Below the pieces are notes generated by a model. It searched no databases. It saw nothing but the letters and a program-made list of their open reading frames with translations, and was not told where the DNA came from. Positions 16,529 to 26,893 of a DNA stretch of 37,147 bases are shown one piece after another. Every line of letters begins with the position of its first letter. The first letter of the stretch is position 1. The stretch is from Pseudomonadota bacterium. GTDB taxonomy: Bacteria; Bdellovibrionota_B; Oligoflexia; Oligoflexales; RGVZ01. A program made the position numbers and the translations under genes. The stretch covers positions 1 through 37,147 of the forward strand of contig JAPLFV010000240.1 of the NCBI GenBank assembly GCA_026390495.1, given 5' to 3'.

Positions 16529-17982
16529 TCTATGGTCCAGGACGTGGTAAACGGAATTGGCATAGTTGCATTGAGTTTTACGAGCTTAAGGAAATCACCC
16601 GTAGTTAAAGTTGATGCAACAGTGCAGGTTGGAGTGCTGCCGCTCAAAACAGATTGCACAGTTATGTTTGTGACACCGGCGTCTATCGCTGGATCGGGAG
16701 TGAATTTAAGCCACCCCGAGTTTGAGGTCACGGAAGTATTAAATGCATACAATGGTCTAGAGATATGTGGATATGGTCCAAAATCAGTAGAATCTGGGAG
16801 ATATTGACTGCTGGTATCGGTGATTTGGCAATTTGCTTCTGTAAAATATATTGTCGGAGGTGAGGGCGAGTATGCGTGGACATATTCACCCGATATTCCA
16901 ATATCTGCATATGGTAGACTCGAGACGGAAACAAAATGTGCTTCACCATTGGAATCTCGAACAACCATGTCGAAATCAATCTCGTCCATCATGCTGTCAA
17001 AGTCAATGTAGGTAATTTTACCAATTTTATTGCCATCAGATATCAAATTGGTGCCTTCTTTAACCTGAGATATTATGGCGTCATTACTTTGACCATCGTC
17101 TTTATCTTTTACCTCAACCCATGTTTTACTTTCGTTGCAGTAATATAGTTTATCTTGCTCTGCGACGTAAGCAATTCGGTATAGATCTCCGTCACCACAG
17201 GCAGGAAGTTCAGCCATTGTTGCAAAAAATTTTGCGCTCACTTGGTCAGCAAACCGTGCTTTTGTTTTAATGCCCTCGGTGACCGGCTCGGCCATTTGAA
17301 CGACAGAAAACCATCCAAAGTATTTCGATTCGAATAAAACATTGTCTCCGCTGAGACCCAATTCTTTCGCAGGAACGATTCCTGTAAAGGCCCCGGTTTC
17401 AGATCCGGTGTTGACTTTAACGCGATACAATACGGCAAGCTTCGTTCGATCAATGGCTCCAGCAGTGAGTCCTGTAAATTTGGGAAGCGGGATGGAAAGC
17501 GTCATTGGATTGATTAAATCAACCGCCGAGCTTGGCTGGATCTCGATAGGTGTACCACTTGCAGCAACGGAATTCTTGAGGCCTAATGTCGACATCATAG
17601 TCGAACCACTAACGTCACTCCCAGCACTAATGTTGATCGAAATGGGAATACTCAGCGCTCCAATTGGCAAAGCAATGGCAACGCCACTGAGTGGTCCGTC
17701 TTGAATCGACATAATCTGTGCAGATGTCGCGTTAGGGTCAAAATTGGCTCGATAACCTCCTCTTGATGCGGTCATCGATACCTTGGTGCCGTCTGGCATA
17801 ACCACGACGCCACGAGCATTACCAGTTCGTCGAGAAAACTCCCTTGGTCCGCACGAGGTAATTTGAAGACACAGCAAAAGGATTGCAAGGGTCGTATGTT
17901 TCCAAATGCCTGAAGGGTTTGAACCATCAATCAAGTGCTTTCCTTGTTTGTTTTTTGAAAGAATCATTTCTTCGTCTCCCAC
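16525..17982 (-). CDS. Putative lipoprotein with Ig/ZU5-like beta region (485 aa)
   Basis: Lipobox-like LLLCLQITSCGP; beta-rich sequence including SGVAIALPIGALSIPISINISAG. TGA overlaps the ATG of the downstream megaenzyme (ATGA). Confidence 0.78.
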   Translation of the reverse strand: MGDEEMILSKNKQGKHLIDGSNPSGIWKHTTLAILLLCLQITSCGPREFSRRTGNARGVVVMPDGTKVSMTASRGGYRANFDPNATSAQIMSIQDGPLSGVAIALPIGALSIPISINISAGSDVSGSTMMSTLGLKNSVAASGTPIEIQPSSAVDLINPMTLSIPLPKFTGLTAGAIDRTKLAVLYRVKVNTGSETGAFTGIVPAKELGLSGDNVLFESKYFGWFSVVQMAEPVTEGIKTKARFADQVSAKFFATMAELPACGDGDLYRIAYVAEQDKLYYCNESKTWVEVKDKDDGQSNDAIISQVKEGTNLISDGNKIGKITYIDFDSMMDEIDFDMVVRDSNGEAHFVSVSSLPYADIGISGEYVHAYSPSPPTIYFTEANCQITDTSSQYLPDSTDFGPYPHISRPLYAFNTSVTSNSGWLKFTPDPAIDAGVTNITVQSVLSGSTPTCTVASTLTTGDFLKLVKLNATMPIPFTTSWTIE

Positions 17983-18018
17983 CTTTGAAAATGTGTCAAA
18001 AAAACCTGTCGGGGCATT

Positions 18019-19131
18019 TTAAAATTTCCAACCAGCGCCCACGCCCGCTTCCATTCCGACTGTGACGCCTTTAACTTTTGCAGCATCTTCAAACTGTTTT
18101 GCTGAATCGCTACGTTGAACAACATCACTTGGTAACTGATCATCCCCATGAGTCCACTTGGTTCTTTGGTACACAGGAATTAGACTTGCTATATCAAGCT
18201 GAATTTTGCCGGCTCGACTGTCGCCACGTTTTGCACCAAAGCCATATTCGAATTGAAGACCTAGTTTTGCAAACAATCCAATTAGGTGTGATTTGGACGA
18301 AAATAAATCAGTGCTTTCACTTTCATTGGAAGAATTCTTAACAGAACTTTTGTATTGAACCTGAGTGGAATCTATTCCAAGGCCCACAACTCCAAATGCC
18401 ATGACTCTTTGTTTTTCTTTTTGCAGAGGGGATAGAATCGTGCAGCTCAGGGCATAATTCTTCGCGCTAGTTTGTTCCGCCGAATAGATTTGAGAATTAT
18501 TAGGATCAAAATCAGTGGACGATTGAATGGGTCTGATGTACCTCCAAACAAAACTGTATTCCTGATCAAAGTCTCTAAACAGAGGTCCTTTTATACCAAA
18601 AGAGGCACCAATGAGGCTTTGTTTGACTGACTCTCCTTCAACCCACAGGGAATCTTTGCCTTTGATTCGATTTTCAATTTCAAAGGTTGGGTGATGAAAC
18701 TGAAAAGGAAGCGTTGGCGTCATGATCGCCCCTGTCTGCCACCTAAAGGGTCTTTTTTCACTCTGAAAGGTAACTTTAGACTTAAGGTCCTGGAACTTTG
18801 CTTTCTCAGGAGGAATATTTCTTTCGCTTGCCGGCAATTCTTTAATGTAAACATTGATTCCATGCTCAATCCAAGCTTCATACTGGGGGCCAGCGTAAAC
18901 ACCTGCCCTCGAAGTTTTAACTCTAGCGACTTTGCCACAGAAAATAACCTCTTGATCTCGGCTTGCGCAAGCCGTCATGCCTTCCTTAATTCCATCGTTT
19001 GATCCTGCGTCAATAATAATATAATAGTCTGCTCCGTAGTCATCATAAATGACTTCAAAAGCTTGAAGACTCGATGATATCGTGCCTAGTACGATCGCGA
19101 TAAATAAAGAAAGATAGTGATTCATAGGCAT
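18019..19131 (-). CDS. Outer-membrane-like protein with signal peptide
   Basis: MPMNHYLSLFIAIVLGTISSSLQAFEVIYDD signal peptide; C-terminus ends MEAGVGAGWKF (terminal Phe). The ORF track extends to 19191 but the signal peptide favours the internal Met. Confidence 0.75.
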   Translation of the reverse strand: MPMNHYLSLFIAIVLGTISSSLQAFEVIYDDYGADYYIIIDAGSNDGIKEGMTACASRDQEVIFCGKVARVKTSRAGVYAGPQYEAWIEHGINVYIKELPASERNIPPEKAKFQDLKSKVTFQSEKRPFRWQTGAIMTPTLPFQFHHPTFEIENRIKGKDSLWVEGESVKQSLIGASFGIKGPLFRDFDQEYSFVWRYIRPIQSSTDFDPNNSQIYSAEQTSAKNYALSCTILSPLQKEKQRVMAFGVVGLGIDSTQVQYKSSVKNSSNESESTDLFSSKSHLIGLFAKLGLQFEYGFGAKRGDSRAGKIQLDIASLIPVYQRTKWTHGDDQLPSDVVQRSDSAKQFEDAAKVKGVTVGMEAGVGAGWKF

Positions 19132-19240
19132 AGGATATCGTGGCCAGAATTTCAAAGCTACTGAAATTTCCATCTTGCTTGCATGAAACAAAATGAATCA
19201 GTTTTAATGACTGACTGCCTGTAATTTTAATCTTTAGAAT

Positions 19241-20053
19241 TTAATCGTTAGGCCTAGATTGACTAGATAAACGAGAAGCTATAAAAATTGCACAAACAAG
19301 CATTAATATGCAAAGAAGTTGGCCCATCGTAAATCCTGGCAACAAAAATCCTAGTTGAGGATCCGGCTCTCGAGAAAATTCTGTCAAGAACCTTAAAGAC
19401 CCGTACCCAGCCAAAAAAATAGCAGAAAGGGCACCAGAGATCCGGTGCCAGCGTGGATAGGCCCACAGCATCAATAGCCCCAGGAGCACTCCCTCGGTTA
19501 GCGCTTCATAAAGTTGAGATGGATGCCTTGGGAAATCATTCCAAGGTTCAGGAAACATCACCGCCCACGCAACTCCTGTAGGCCTTCCAGGAAGTTCTCC
19601 ATTTATAAAATTGCAGATTCGTCCTGTAGCCAATGGCCAAGCGATCAAGGTTGCCAAGCGATCTGTAAACGTAAAAAACGATGCTCTTCGAATATGGGAG
19701 GTAAGCCATGCTGCTATGGCGACTCCAATGAGGCCACCGTGAAAACTCATCCCACCATTCCATATGGCCACAATTTGATCTGGATTTTCCTTAAACCATT
19801 TTAAGTTGTAAAGAAGGATGTATGTCAGTCTTGCGCCCAAAAGCATTCCAAACCAAGACCAGACTGCAAACTGAGTCATGTCATCTTGGTCAATATAGCT
19901 AGAAGGAGACTTTTTTGCCAAAAATCGAAGTCCCATGAAGCACCAAAAAAATCCAAAGAGGTAATTTAGCCAATACCATGGTACGGCCTCCCCACCGATG
20001 GAAAAGGCTATGGGATTTAAGTCGTGAATGAACCAAGATGTTTGCGTCGTCAT
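19241..20053 (-). CDS. lgt: Phosphatidylglycerol--prolipoprotein diacylglyceryl transferase
   Basis: GMSFHGGLIGVAIA, GRICNFINGELPGRPT and RHPSQLYEALTEG signatures. Confidence 0.97.
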   Translation of the reverse strand: MTTQTSWFIHDLNPIAFSIGGEAVPWYWLNYLFGFFWCFMGLRFLAKKSPSSYIDQDDMTQFAVWSWFGMLLGARLTYILLYNLKWFKENPDQIVAIWNGGMSFHGGLIGVAIAAWLTSHIRRASFFTFTDRLATLIAWPLATGRICNFINGELPGRPTGVAWAVMFPEPWNDFPRHPSQLYEALTEGVLLGLLMLWAYPRWHRISGALSAIFLAGYGSLRFLTEFSREPDPQLGFLLPGFTMGQLLCILMLVCAIFIASRLSSQSRPND

Positions 20054-20083
20054 GAAAATCAGTATAGTTTGAAATTCACTAAA

Positions 20084-20977
20084 ATGAAAGATCGTTATGA
20101 TATGGTCTCACGGTTGAATTTGAATGCATGTTTGTCTTTTATGGGAACGAGACCTGATTTTTTAAAAGAAGGTTTGTTGAATGGGATTGTTATGAATGAC
20201 TTGAGCTACATTACGATTCAATCAGACTTTGCTCCAATTTATTTTCTGCCCTCGGATTCCGCTATAGACGAAAATGTGGCCCTATCCAAGTTTTCAACTG
20301 AAGTGCGACAAAAGGCATTAACGATGACGCATCCCCTAAGAAGGAGTGAGTTCGTCAAATCGCGATGGTTGTTTAGAAGGGTGTCTAAATTGGATTCTGA
20401 TCCGGTCCTATCGGATTACGGTGATTTGATTTGGCCAAAAGGTTTTAAAGGGTCTTTTTCGCATAAGTCCGGTCAAGTGGCCCTCGCATTGAAAGAGAGT
20501 GATTCAGATCAAGTTTTTTCACTCGGTGTTGACTTGGAAAGAGCCTCTGTTAACGAAAACATTCGAGAAAAAGTTGTTACTGATGCCGAATGGAGCTTGA
20601 TCTTGAAAGCTTTTTCTGAGTTTCCTCCACAAAAAATTCTTGCGGCCATTTTTTCTGCAAAGGAGTCCATCTTCAAAGCGTTGTATCCATTGGTAAAGCG
20701 GAAGTTTTGGTTTGATGCTGCAGTATATGTGGGTTGTGACAACATTAAGTCATACAGCGGCTTCAACGGCGATGCACACCAACCTGGAGCGATTAGCAAA
20801 AAACTTTCAAATTCATCCTCTGTCGTGGTATCTGAAAATGTTATCAATCTAAATTTTTTGATTGCGGATTCGCTTGGTCTTGGTATGAAGATGCCATTGA
20901 CGGTTCAGTATCGTGATATGACTGTGGGAGGGGAGACCTTTGTTTTGACAGTGACAAAATATTTTCCTGGTGAATAG
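20084..20977 (+). CDS. 4'-phosphopantetheinyl transferase superfamily protein (EntD/Sfp-like)
   Basis: GSFSHKSGQVALAL, LGVDLERASV and IFSAKESIFKALYPLV motifs. The ORF track start 20024 overlaps the lgt 5' end; internal ATG 20084 or 20102 is more plausible. Confidence 0.88.
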   Translation: MKDRYDMVSRLNLNACLSFMGTRPDFLKEGLLNGIVMNDLSYITIQSDFAPIYFLPSDSAIDENVALSKFSTEVRQKALTMTHPLRRSEFVKSRWLFRRVSKLDSDPVLSDYGDLIWPKGFKGSFSHKSGQVALALKESDSDQVFSLGVDLERASVNENIREKVVTDAEWSLILKAFSEFPPQKILAAIFSAKESIFKALYPLVKRKFWFDAAVYVGCDNIKSYSGFNGDAHQPGAISKKLSNSSSVVVSENVINLNFLIADSLGLGMKMPLTVQYRDMTVGGETFVLTVTKYFPGE

Positions 20978-21007
20978 GTCGATCAGTTAAGCAATTTTGG
21001 TGAAGGG

Positions 21008-22840
21008 GTGCGAGTGATGATTGCAAAGATTCAGAATCGTTTTTCAAAGATTAGTAGTGTTTTAATCATTGGTGCGATTTGCGCATGTGTTAGCCCAGCG
21101 AACAATTCACCTTCAAATCAAAGTCAATTTAAACCAGTCCAAACCGATCGACCGCCGCAAGATTTCTATTTAAAAAGCGAACAGGGCATGGTGGCTGCAG
21201 GTCATGCTCTTGCGTCCCGAGCAGGTGCAAGGGTTTTAGCACAGGGCGGAAACGCCATTGATGCCGCGGTGGCCGCTTCCTTTGTGATTAGTGTTGTACG
21301 TCCTCATAGTACAGGTTTGGGGGGAGGAGGTTTTTTATTATCTTTCGATGCAAAATCAAAAGAATCTCAAGTTGTTGATTTTCGTGAGCGTGCTCCATCG
21401 GCATCCTCACGTACCATGTTTCTTGACAAGTCAGGCGGTTTAAAGAAAGTTTTTGTGAAAGGTGAGGCTCAAAATCTCATTGAAGTTCCAAACCCGCCCA
21501 TGAATGGAGCCCTTTCGGTCGCTGTTCCTGGACTTGTGAAAGGCCTCCTTGAAGTCCATGCAAAATATGGACGATTGTCCAGGCAAGTTGTGATGAAAGA
21601 CGCCATTGAGATTGCGAAATCTGGGTTTGAGATCTATCCCACATTGGCAAGTGCATTAAAAGATCGTCGCGATGTTTTAGCTTTGTTCGCGCCGTCTCGA
21701 AAAATATTTTTTAGAAATAACGAACCTCTCAAACTAGGCGATCGGCTGATTCAAGATGATTTAGCCAAAACGTTGCAGCTAATTTCTGACCTAGGAGATC
21801 AAGGTTTTTATTCTGGGTCTGTTGGAGAGTCCATAGTTCGAGAAGTAAAAAATGGTTCAGGGGTCTTATCGCAGAAAGATCTCAAGTCTTATAAAGTGAT
21901 ATATCGAAAGCCCGTTTTGGCTAAATTGAATAGAGATACTGTACTCACGATGCCGCCGCCCTCTAGCGGTGGTGTTCACATTGTGCAAATGCTAAGAATG
22001 CTTGAAGGGGAGAATTTTAAGTCTGCCGGGCCTTCAAATGCCAATTATTTGCATTTTCTGACAGAAACGATGCGTCGAGCCTTCGCTGATAGAGCAGCCT
22101 ATATGGGTGACCCAGATTTTGTAAATGTTCCGACCAAACAACTGACATCTGACGATTATTTAAAAAAACTTAAATCGTCCATTCGGCGTGACCGTGCATC
22201 AGTGTCAACTGAATTGCAGAATCCTTTTATTGATTTGAAAGAATCAGGATCAACAACCCATATTTCAGTTGTCGACAAAGACGGAAATGCTGTTTCAACA
22301 ACCCAAACGATAAACTATAGCTTTGGAAGTTGCATGGTCGCTGAGGGAACAGGTGTCGTTTTAAACGATGAAATGGATGATTTTAGCACAAAACCAGGAA
22401 CAGCAAACGCATTTGGTTTGATACAAGGTGAGGCAAATGCGGTGGCGCCTGGCAAGACACCACTTTCGTCAATGTCGCCTACAATCGTGTTGGATGAAAA
22501 TAACAATGTGAAATTAGTGCTTGGCTCACCAGGGGGACCGCGCATCATTTCTGCAGTCTTGCAAACAATGATCAATGTTTTAATGTTTGAAATGCCTTTG
22601 TTAGAGTCCGTTCACTCTTTCCGAATTCATCATCAATGGCTACCTGATCAATTGAGATTTGAAAAATTTGGATTGTTGCCAAATGAAGAGAAAAGGCTAA
22701 AGGCACTTGGGCATGAATTGTTGGAAACGTCATCAATCGGTGATGTACAAGCAATTTATAGAAATCCTACTGGATATTGGGAAGGTGTTTCTGATTCAAG
22801 AGCCGAGGGTAAGCCGGCAAGTCCTGACCAGCGCCTATAA
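21008..22840 (+). CDS. ggt: Gamma-glutamyltranspeptidase, probable lipoprotein
   Basis: GGNAIDAAVAASFVISVVRPHSTGLGGGGF; catalytic-Thr region SGSTTHISVVDKDGNAVSTTQTIN; PLSSMSPTIVLD; GSPGGPRI. Lipobox-like IGAICAC. ATG 21017 with upstream AAGGGG is the likely start. Confidence 0.96.
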   Translation: MRVMIAKIQNRFSKISSVLIIGAICACVSPANNSPSNQSQFKPVQTDRPPQDFYLKSEQGMVAAGHALASRAGARVLAQGGNAIDAAVAASFVISVVRPHSTGLGGGGFLLSFDAKSKESQVVDFRERAPSASSRTMFLDKSGGLKKVFVKGEAQNLIEVPNPPMNGALSVAVPGLVKGLLEVHAKYGRLSRQVVMKDAIEIAKSGFEIYPTLASALKDRRDVLALFAPSRKIFFRNNEPLKLGDRLIQDDLAKTLQLISDLGDQGFYSGSVGESIVREVKNGSGVLSQKDLKSYKVIYRKPVLAKLNRDTVLTMPPPSSGGVHIVQMLRMLEGENFKSAGPSNANYLHFLTETMRRAFADRAAYMGDPDFVNVPTKQLTSDDYLKKLKSSIRRDRASVSTELQNPFIDLKESGSTTHISVVDKDGNAVSTTQTINYSFGSCMVAEGTGVVLNDEMDDFSTKPGTANAFGLIQGEANAVAPGKTPLSSMSPTIVLDENNNVKLVLGSPGGPRIISAVLQTMINVLMFEMPLLESVHSFRIHHQWLPDQLRFEKFGLLPNEEKRLKALGHELLETSSIGDVQAIYRNPTGYWEGVSDSRAEGKPASPDQRL

Positions 22841-22842
22841 CT

Positions 22843-23721
22843 TTATAGGAATTGGCAATCAGTTCTAAATTTCGACAGATTAGAACGTATATGTACAGCA
22901 TACTCGTTCCATGTTGAAATCTGAAGATTACTTTCTGCGGCGATGAGTCCGCGTGAAATGGGAATGATTGTGCTTGGATTCTCTTTTAGAAGTTGCTTAA
23001 GTGCAGCGTCGACGGTTGCACCTTGGGCGCCAACTCCTGGCATCAAATAACATTGATTACTGGGCATGGTCTTTTGCACCCAATCTGGAACATTGGTGGC
23101 ACCTAATACATATCCAAGTTGGTTTTCAATTCCCTGTTCACGTCCAAAAGATTCCCAAATCGCAAACATTTTTTGTGCGACATTTTGATGAATATCGGTA
23201 CGTTGTTCATTGTGAATTGGTAGCTCTTGAATTTGTCGGCCAGCGAAATTGCTGCTAAGCCACACCGTGAATACTCCCAAGTCGTGACGGTCCTTGAGCC
23301 ATGGTGTCAAGGCTTTCAATACGTCGATTCCCATCCACGGAAGAATGGTTAATGCATCGGCTTCGACAGTTTCAAAAGCCCACCGACCATAGGCGCTCAT
23401 CGTTGATTCGATGTCCCCTCGCTTAGCATCAAGAATGACATAATAGCCCTTTTCTTTTGCAAGTTTTGATATGTCAGATAGGGCTCGAAATCCCTCTGAT
23501 CCATGAGATTCAAAATAGGCCGATTGAAGCTTGATAACGCCACACTGCTCATTAAATTCTTGAAGGATGCATGTTGCCCAAGTCAGAGCCAAGTCATAAA
23601 AATCAAAATTCTTGTGTTGAGATCGCAATTGCAAAGGAAGGAATTCAGGATTTGGATCAAAACCAATCGCTATAGGGTGCGAAAGTCTCTGATTAATTTG
23701 CCGCAATCGTGCTTTCATCAA
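22843..23721 (-). CDS. pyrF: Orotidine 5'-phosphate decarboxylase
   Basis: IAIGFDPNPEFLP; VILDAKRGDIESTMSAYGRWAFE; GYVLGATNVPDW; LMPGVGAQGA. Confidence 0.95.
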   Translation of the reverse strand: MMKARLRQINQRLSHPIAIGFDPNPEFLPLQLRSQHKNFDFYDLALTWATCILQEFNEQCGVIKLQSAYFESHGSEGFRALSDISKLAKEKGYYVILDAKRGDIESTMSAYGRWAFETVEADALTILPWMGIDVLKALTPWLKDRHDLGVFTVWLSSNFAGRQIQELPIHNEQRTDIHQNVAQKMFAIWESFGREQGIENQLGYVLGATNVPDWVQKTMPSNQCYLMPGVGAQGATVDAALKQLLKENPSTIIPISRGLIAAESNLQISTWNEYAVHIRSNLSKFRTDCQFL

Positions 23722-23838
23722 GCTTCCTCCTTTTTATTTGGCATAGCTGCAAATTAGAGGATTTTCTCTATGGAATCCAGTTGTATTTTTCTTCCTCGGT
23801 TTTTTCAGTAAGGTCCGTTTGAGCTATAAATATAGATC

Positions 23839-25998
23839 TTGATTTTAAATTGTATAGATTTCGGGAATTCTTCCGATATTAGTAGCATGTTCGGTAAATT
23901 AAACCTCTATCATTGGCTACTGTCGAAGAAGCGTGTTTCGGCCATGATCTTTATCGTGTTAATGATCCTGGCCACGAGTGTTTCTGCCCGATTTTCCTTC
24001 GCACACGATGACGCAGGACCGTCCCAATTTTCTCAGATAAAACAACTTCCGACTCAAATCGATTATTTGCCTTTTGTTGAGCGAGAAATTGGGCTGGACC
24101 GTTTGCTAAGTGATCCTTCTTTAAAATGGGAGCCTAAACCAAACTTTGTGGAAGCAGGTAGTAACCAATGGGTTCGGCTCAAGTTTACAATTGGCGACCA
24201 GCATTTGAACAGAGATTTTATTATTGCTTTGACTGAGGATGTTCCTAGAAAGGGTGAGTTTTTCCTTTTTGATTTTAATGGTCAACTGATGGAAAGTTCG
24301 GAATTTGGGGAAGCTATTCCATTTCAAAAGTGGCAGTACAAAACTTTTTCTTCAGGTCATACGTTTAAAATTCAGAAACCAGGGGACTACGTTTTTTTAG
24401 TGCATCTCTATACGATTATGCGAGCGCCCTTCGGCATGGAGATTCGATCGAAGGACTATCATCAGGATGCAGAGACGAAACGGTTTTTCATTCTGGCATT
24501 ATCTGTTGGTGGGTTGATTGCAATGCTTTTGCATAATTTGCTATTATGGCGCTCGTTAAGTCGTAGTATTTTCCTGCGATGCTCCATCTTAAACGGCTTG
24601 TTTACCCTGTTAGCATTATTGGTTTCTGGAAAACTCACTTATTTTAGTGCGGGTTTGTATCAACCTTTAGTCAATGTTTATACACTGGTGCCTTTCATAT
24701 CGCTTGGATACTTTTTGCAGTTTTCTCTTGATTATCTGCGGCTCAGAAAATTGAACAATAGATATGTGAAGGCAGTTAATATGTCGGCAATCGTTGTTTA
24801 TAGCTGCGGCGTTCTGAAGTACATAAATCCAGAGCTGTCTGATATTCTTTTTAACGTTGTGTTTACCGTTGGATTTTTGGGAGTGATGTTTCTTTGTACG
24901 AGCAAGAGCCATCGCAAACAGAGACATGCTTTCATGTTGCTTCTTGGAATGATTCCTTTTGCGTTGCTATTGATTCTGTGGACTCCCGTTACAGCAAGTT
25001 ATGTGTCAATGTCGCTTCGCGAATCAATGCCTGTAGCATTATTGGCGCTCCAGTTGTTTATTGGTGCTGGGCTAGCAAGTCGTATCTCTGAAATGCGAAA
25101 TAATCTTTTGAAACTTACTGTCGATCGAGCCAATCAGTTAGAGGCCTTGGTTGCAGAGAGGACTAAAGATTTAGACTCGGCGAATCTAATTCTAAAGAAT
25201 GAGATTGGTATTCGTAGGAATGCTGAGGAACAGGCGTTACGGCAAACTGAATTGCTAAAGGCGACCCAGGCAAAAATGGTTAGTAGCTCTCGATTGACAG
25301 CTTTGGGTGAAATGGCAACTGGTGTCAGTCATGAGATCAATAATCCATTGACGATTTTGAAAGGGTATTTGTTCGTGATGCAGAATCACTTGGAACTGGA
25401 AGACATATCAAAATCAAAGTTGCAGAATATTGTTGCTAAATGTATCGGAACCGCAGATCGTATGGCAAGAGTGATTCGGGGGCTTCGAGATTTTGCTATT
25501 CAAGATAAATCGGAAGAGATTCGGGCTGTTTCACTGAAATCCGTTTGGACTAATGTATTTGGAATTTGTCGAACTAGACTTGAGTCGTCAAATATCAATT
25601 GGGTGGAACCTAATATTGATCCATCGATAACGGTCCTCGTGCGCTCAACAGATTTCGCTCAAGTCGTTTTGGGTTGTTTGACGAATTCATTTGATGCGAT
25701 GGAAACCACAAATGAAAAGAATTTAAAAATTTCATTTTTCACAGATAATGGATATGGGGTTTTGAGAATTGAAGACTCTGGTATAGGTATCTCCGAAGAG
25801 TTTTCAAAAAATCTGTTTACACCCTTTGCTACCACCAAAACAACTGGCCCTGCAAAAGGACTTAGCTTGAGCATTGGAAAGCAACTGTTGCTCAATATGG
25901 GCGGTGATATCAGGTATATTCCAGGAACTTCAACGACTACATTTGAAATTATAGTTAAGCTGGCTCAGGAAAGCGACAATGCCCATGTTTCAGCTTAA
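23839..25998 (+). CDS. 7TMR-DISM sensor histidine kinase
   Basis: Periplasmic DISM-like N-terminus, seven-TM block, coiled coil, H-box GEMATGVSHEINNPLTILKGYL, G boxes DSGIGI and GLSLSIGKQLLLNMGG. The start may be ATG 23887. Confidence 0.93.
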   Translation: MILNCIDFGNSSDISSMFGKLNLYHWLLSKKRVSAMIFIVLMILATSVSARFSFAHDDAGPSQFSQIKQLPTQIDYLPFVEREIGLDRLLSDPSLKWEPKPNFVEAGSNQWVRLKFTIGDQHLNRDFIIALTEDVPRKGEFFLFDFNGQLMESSEFGEAIPFQKWQYKTFSSGHTFKIQKPGDYVFLVHLYTIMRAPFGMEIRSKDYHQDAETKRFFILALSVGGLIAMLLHNLLLWRSLSRSIFLRCSILNGLFTLLALLVSGKLTYFSAGLYQPLVNVYTLVPFISLGYFLQFSLDYLRLRKLNNRYVKAVNMSAIVVYSCGVLKYINPELSDILFNVVFTVGFLGVMFLCTSKSHRKQRHAFMLLLGMIPFALLLILWTPVTASYVSMSLRESMPVALLALQLFIGAGLASRISEMRNNLLKLTVDRANQLEALVAERTKDLDSANLILKNEIGIRRNAEEQALRQTELLKATQAKMVSSSRLTALGEMATGVSHEINNPLTILKGYLFVMQNHLELEDISKSKLQNIVAKCIGTADRMARVIRGLRDFAIQDKSEEIRAVSLKSVWTNVFGICRTRLESSNINWVEPNIDPSITVLVRSTDFAQVVLGCLTNSFDAMETTNEKNLKISFFTDNGYGVLRIEDSGIGISEEFSKNLFTPFATTKTTGPAKGLSLSIGKQLLLNMGGDIRYIPGTSTTTFEIIVKLAQESDNAHVSA

Positions 25999-26718
25999 GT
26001 TAAAATAAATGACTTCCTCCAAGTGCTTTGATTTGCCTTTGTATACGTGCGTGGAGAGAAAGTCCCTTTCAGCGCTGGCGGTGGATTCGGAGACGGTTTT
26101 GTGCCAGGCGCGTATCTCGGTATCCCATCGATACTTTCGCTCCTTTAAAATATCTTTGGATTCAAATGGACTTGCTACAGCAATGATTTTGATTTCGGGT
26201 TCATAACTTGACTTTACCAGCTCGGCTAGGTGAGGACTAACTAATCTAAAAGTCGTCGCACAGTCAAACATCGCACGATGAGCAAACGAATTGATAAACC
26301 CATGGTCGGCGGCAAGGTACTGAAGCTTTCTTGAAGAATACCCTTTTGAATCCCAGTCAATATGTCGAACGGAGCAGGCCCAATGTTTACGAAGTTCAGC
26401 TAACTCTGGCCTTTGATGCAAAAAGCTGCGATCAAACTGTGCATTGTGAGCGACAATCAAACTTGATTGAGCCCACATTGTTTGAAGAATTTCCCAATTG
26501 ATCTTTTGCCCGCGTAAGGCAAAATCTCTGAGTCCAGTTAATTTACTGATTTCTGGAGTGAGGGCTTCTTGCGGATCTTGCAAACCACCATACATTGCCA
26601 GGATGGTAGGAGGCTCGTCTTGCTGCCATCCAAATTGAATGGCGCCAACTTCTATGATCTTGTCTTTATTGGAATCTAACCCGGTAGTTTCGACATCGAC
26701 AATTAAACCAATATCCAC
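25990..26718 (-). CDS. DnaQ-like 3'-5' exonuclease (DEDDh)
   Basis: LIVDVETTGLDSNKDKIIEVGAIQFGW; LIVAHNAQFDRSFL; SFAHRAMFDCATT; C-terminal accessory LKERKYRWDTEIRAWHKTV. Confidence 0.92.
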   Translation of the reverse strand: MDIGLIVDVETTGLDSNKDKIIEVGAIQFGWQQDEPPTILAMYGGLQDPQEALTPEISKLTGLRDFALRGQKINWEILQTMWAQSSLIVAHNAQFDRSFLHQRPELAELRKHWACSVRHIDWDSKGYSSRKLQYLAADHGFINSFAHRAMFDCATTFRLVSPHLAELVKSSYEPEIKIIAVASPFESKDILKERKYRWDTEIRAWHKTVSESTASAERDFLSTHVYKGKSKHLEEVIYFNLS

Positions 26719-26893
26719 GCTTTGCCCCCCTAGTCCTTCAATAGAATGATCAATTCTTACCTATAGTGCATTTGCGTCCATAGATCATGTATAATTTTAA
26801 TAGTAAGCCGTTATTCATGCCGTTTTTAGAGTCATTAAATTATGTATTTGTTGACTAGGTTTGGATTTGTTGTCTTTTTAGCAGAAGGGATCT

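Noticed and set aside
17342-17704. Plus-strand ORF of 120 aa
   Set aside because: Antisense to the 485-aa lipoprotein; composition mirrors that gene.
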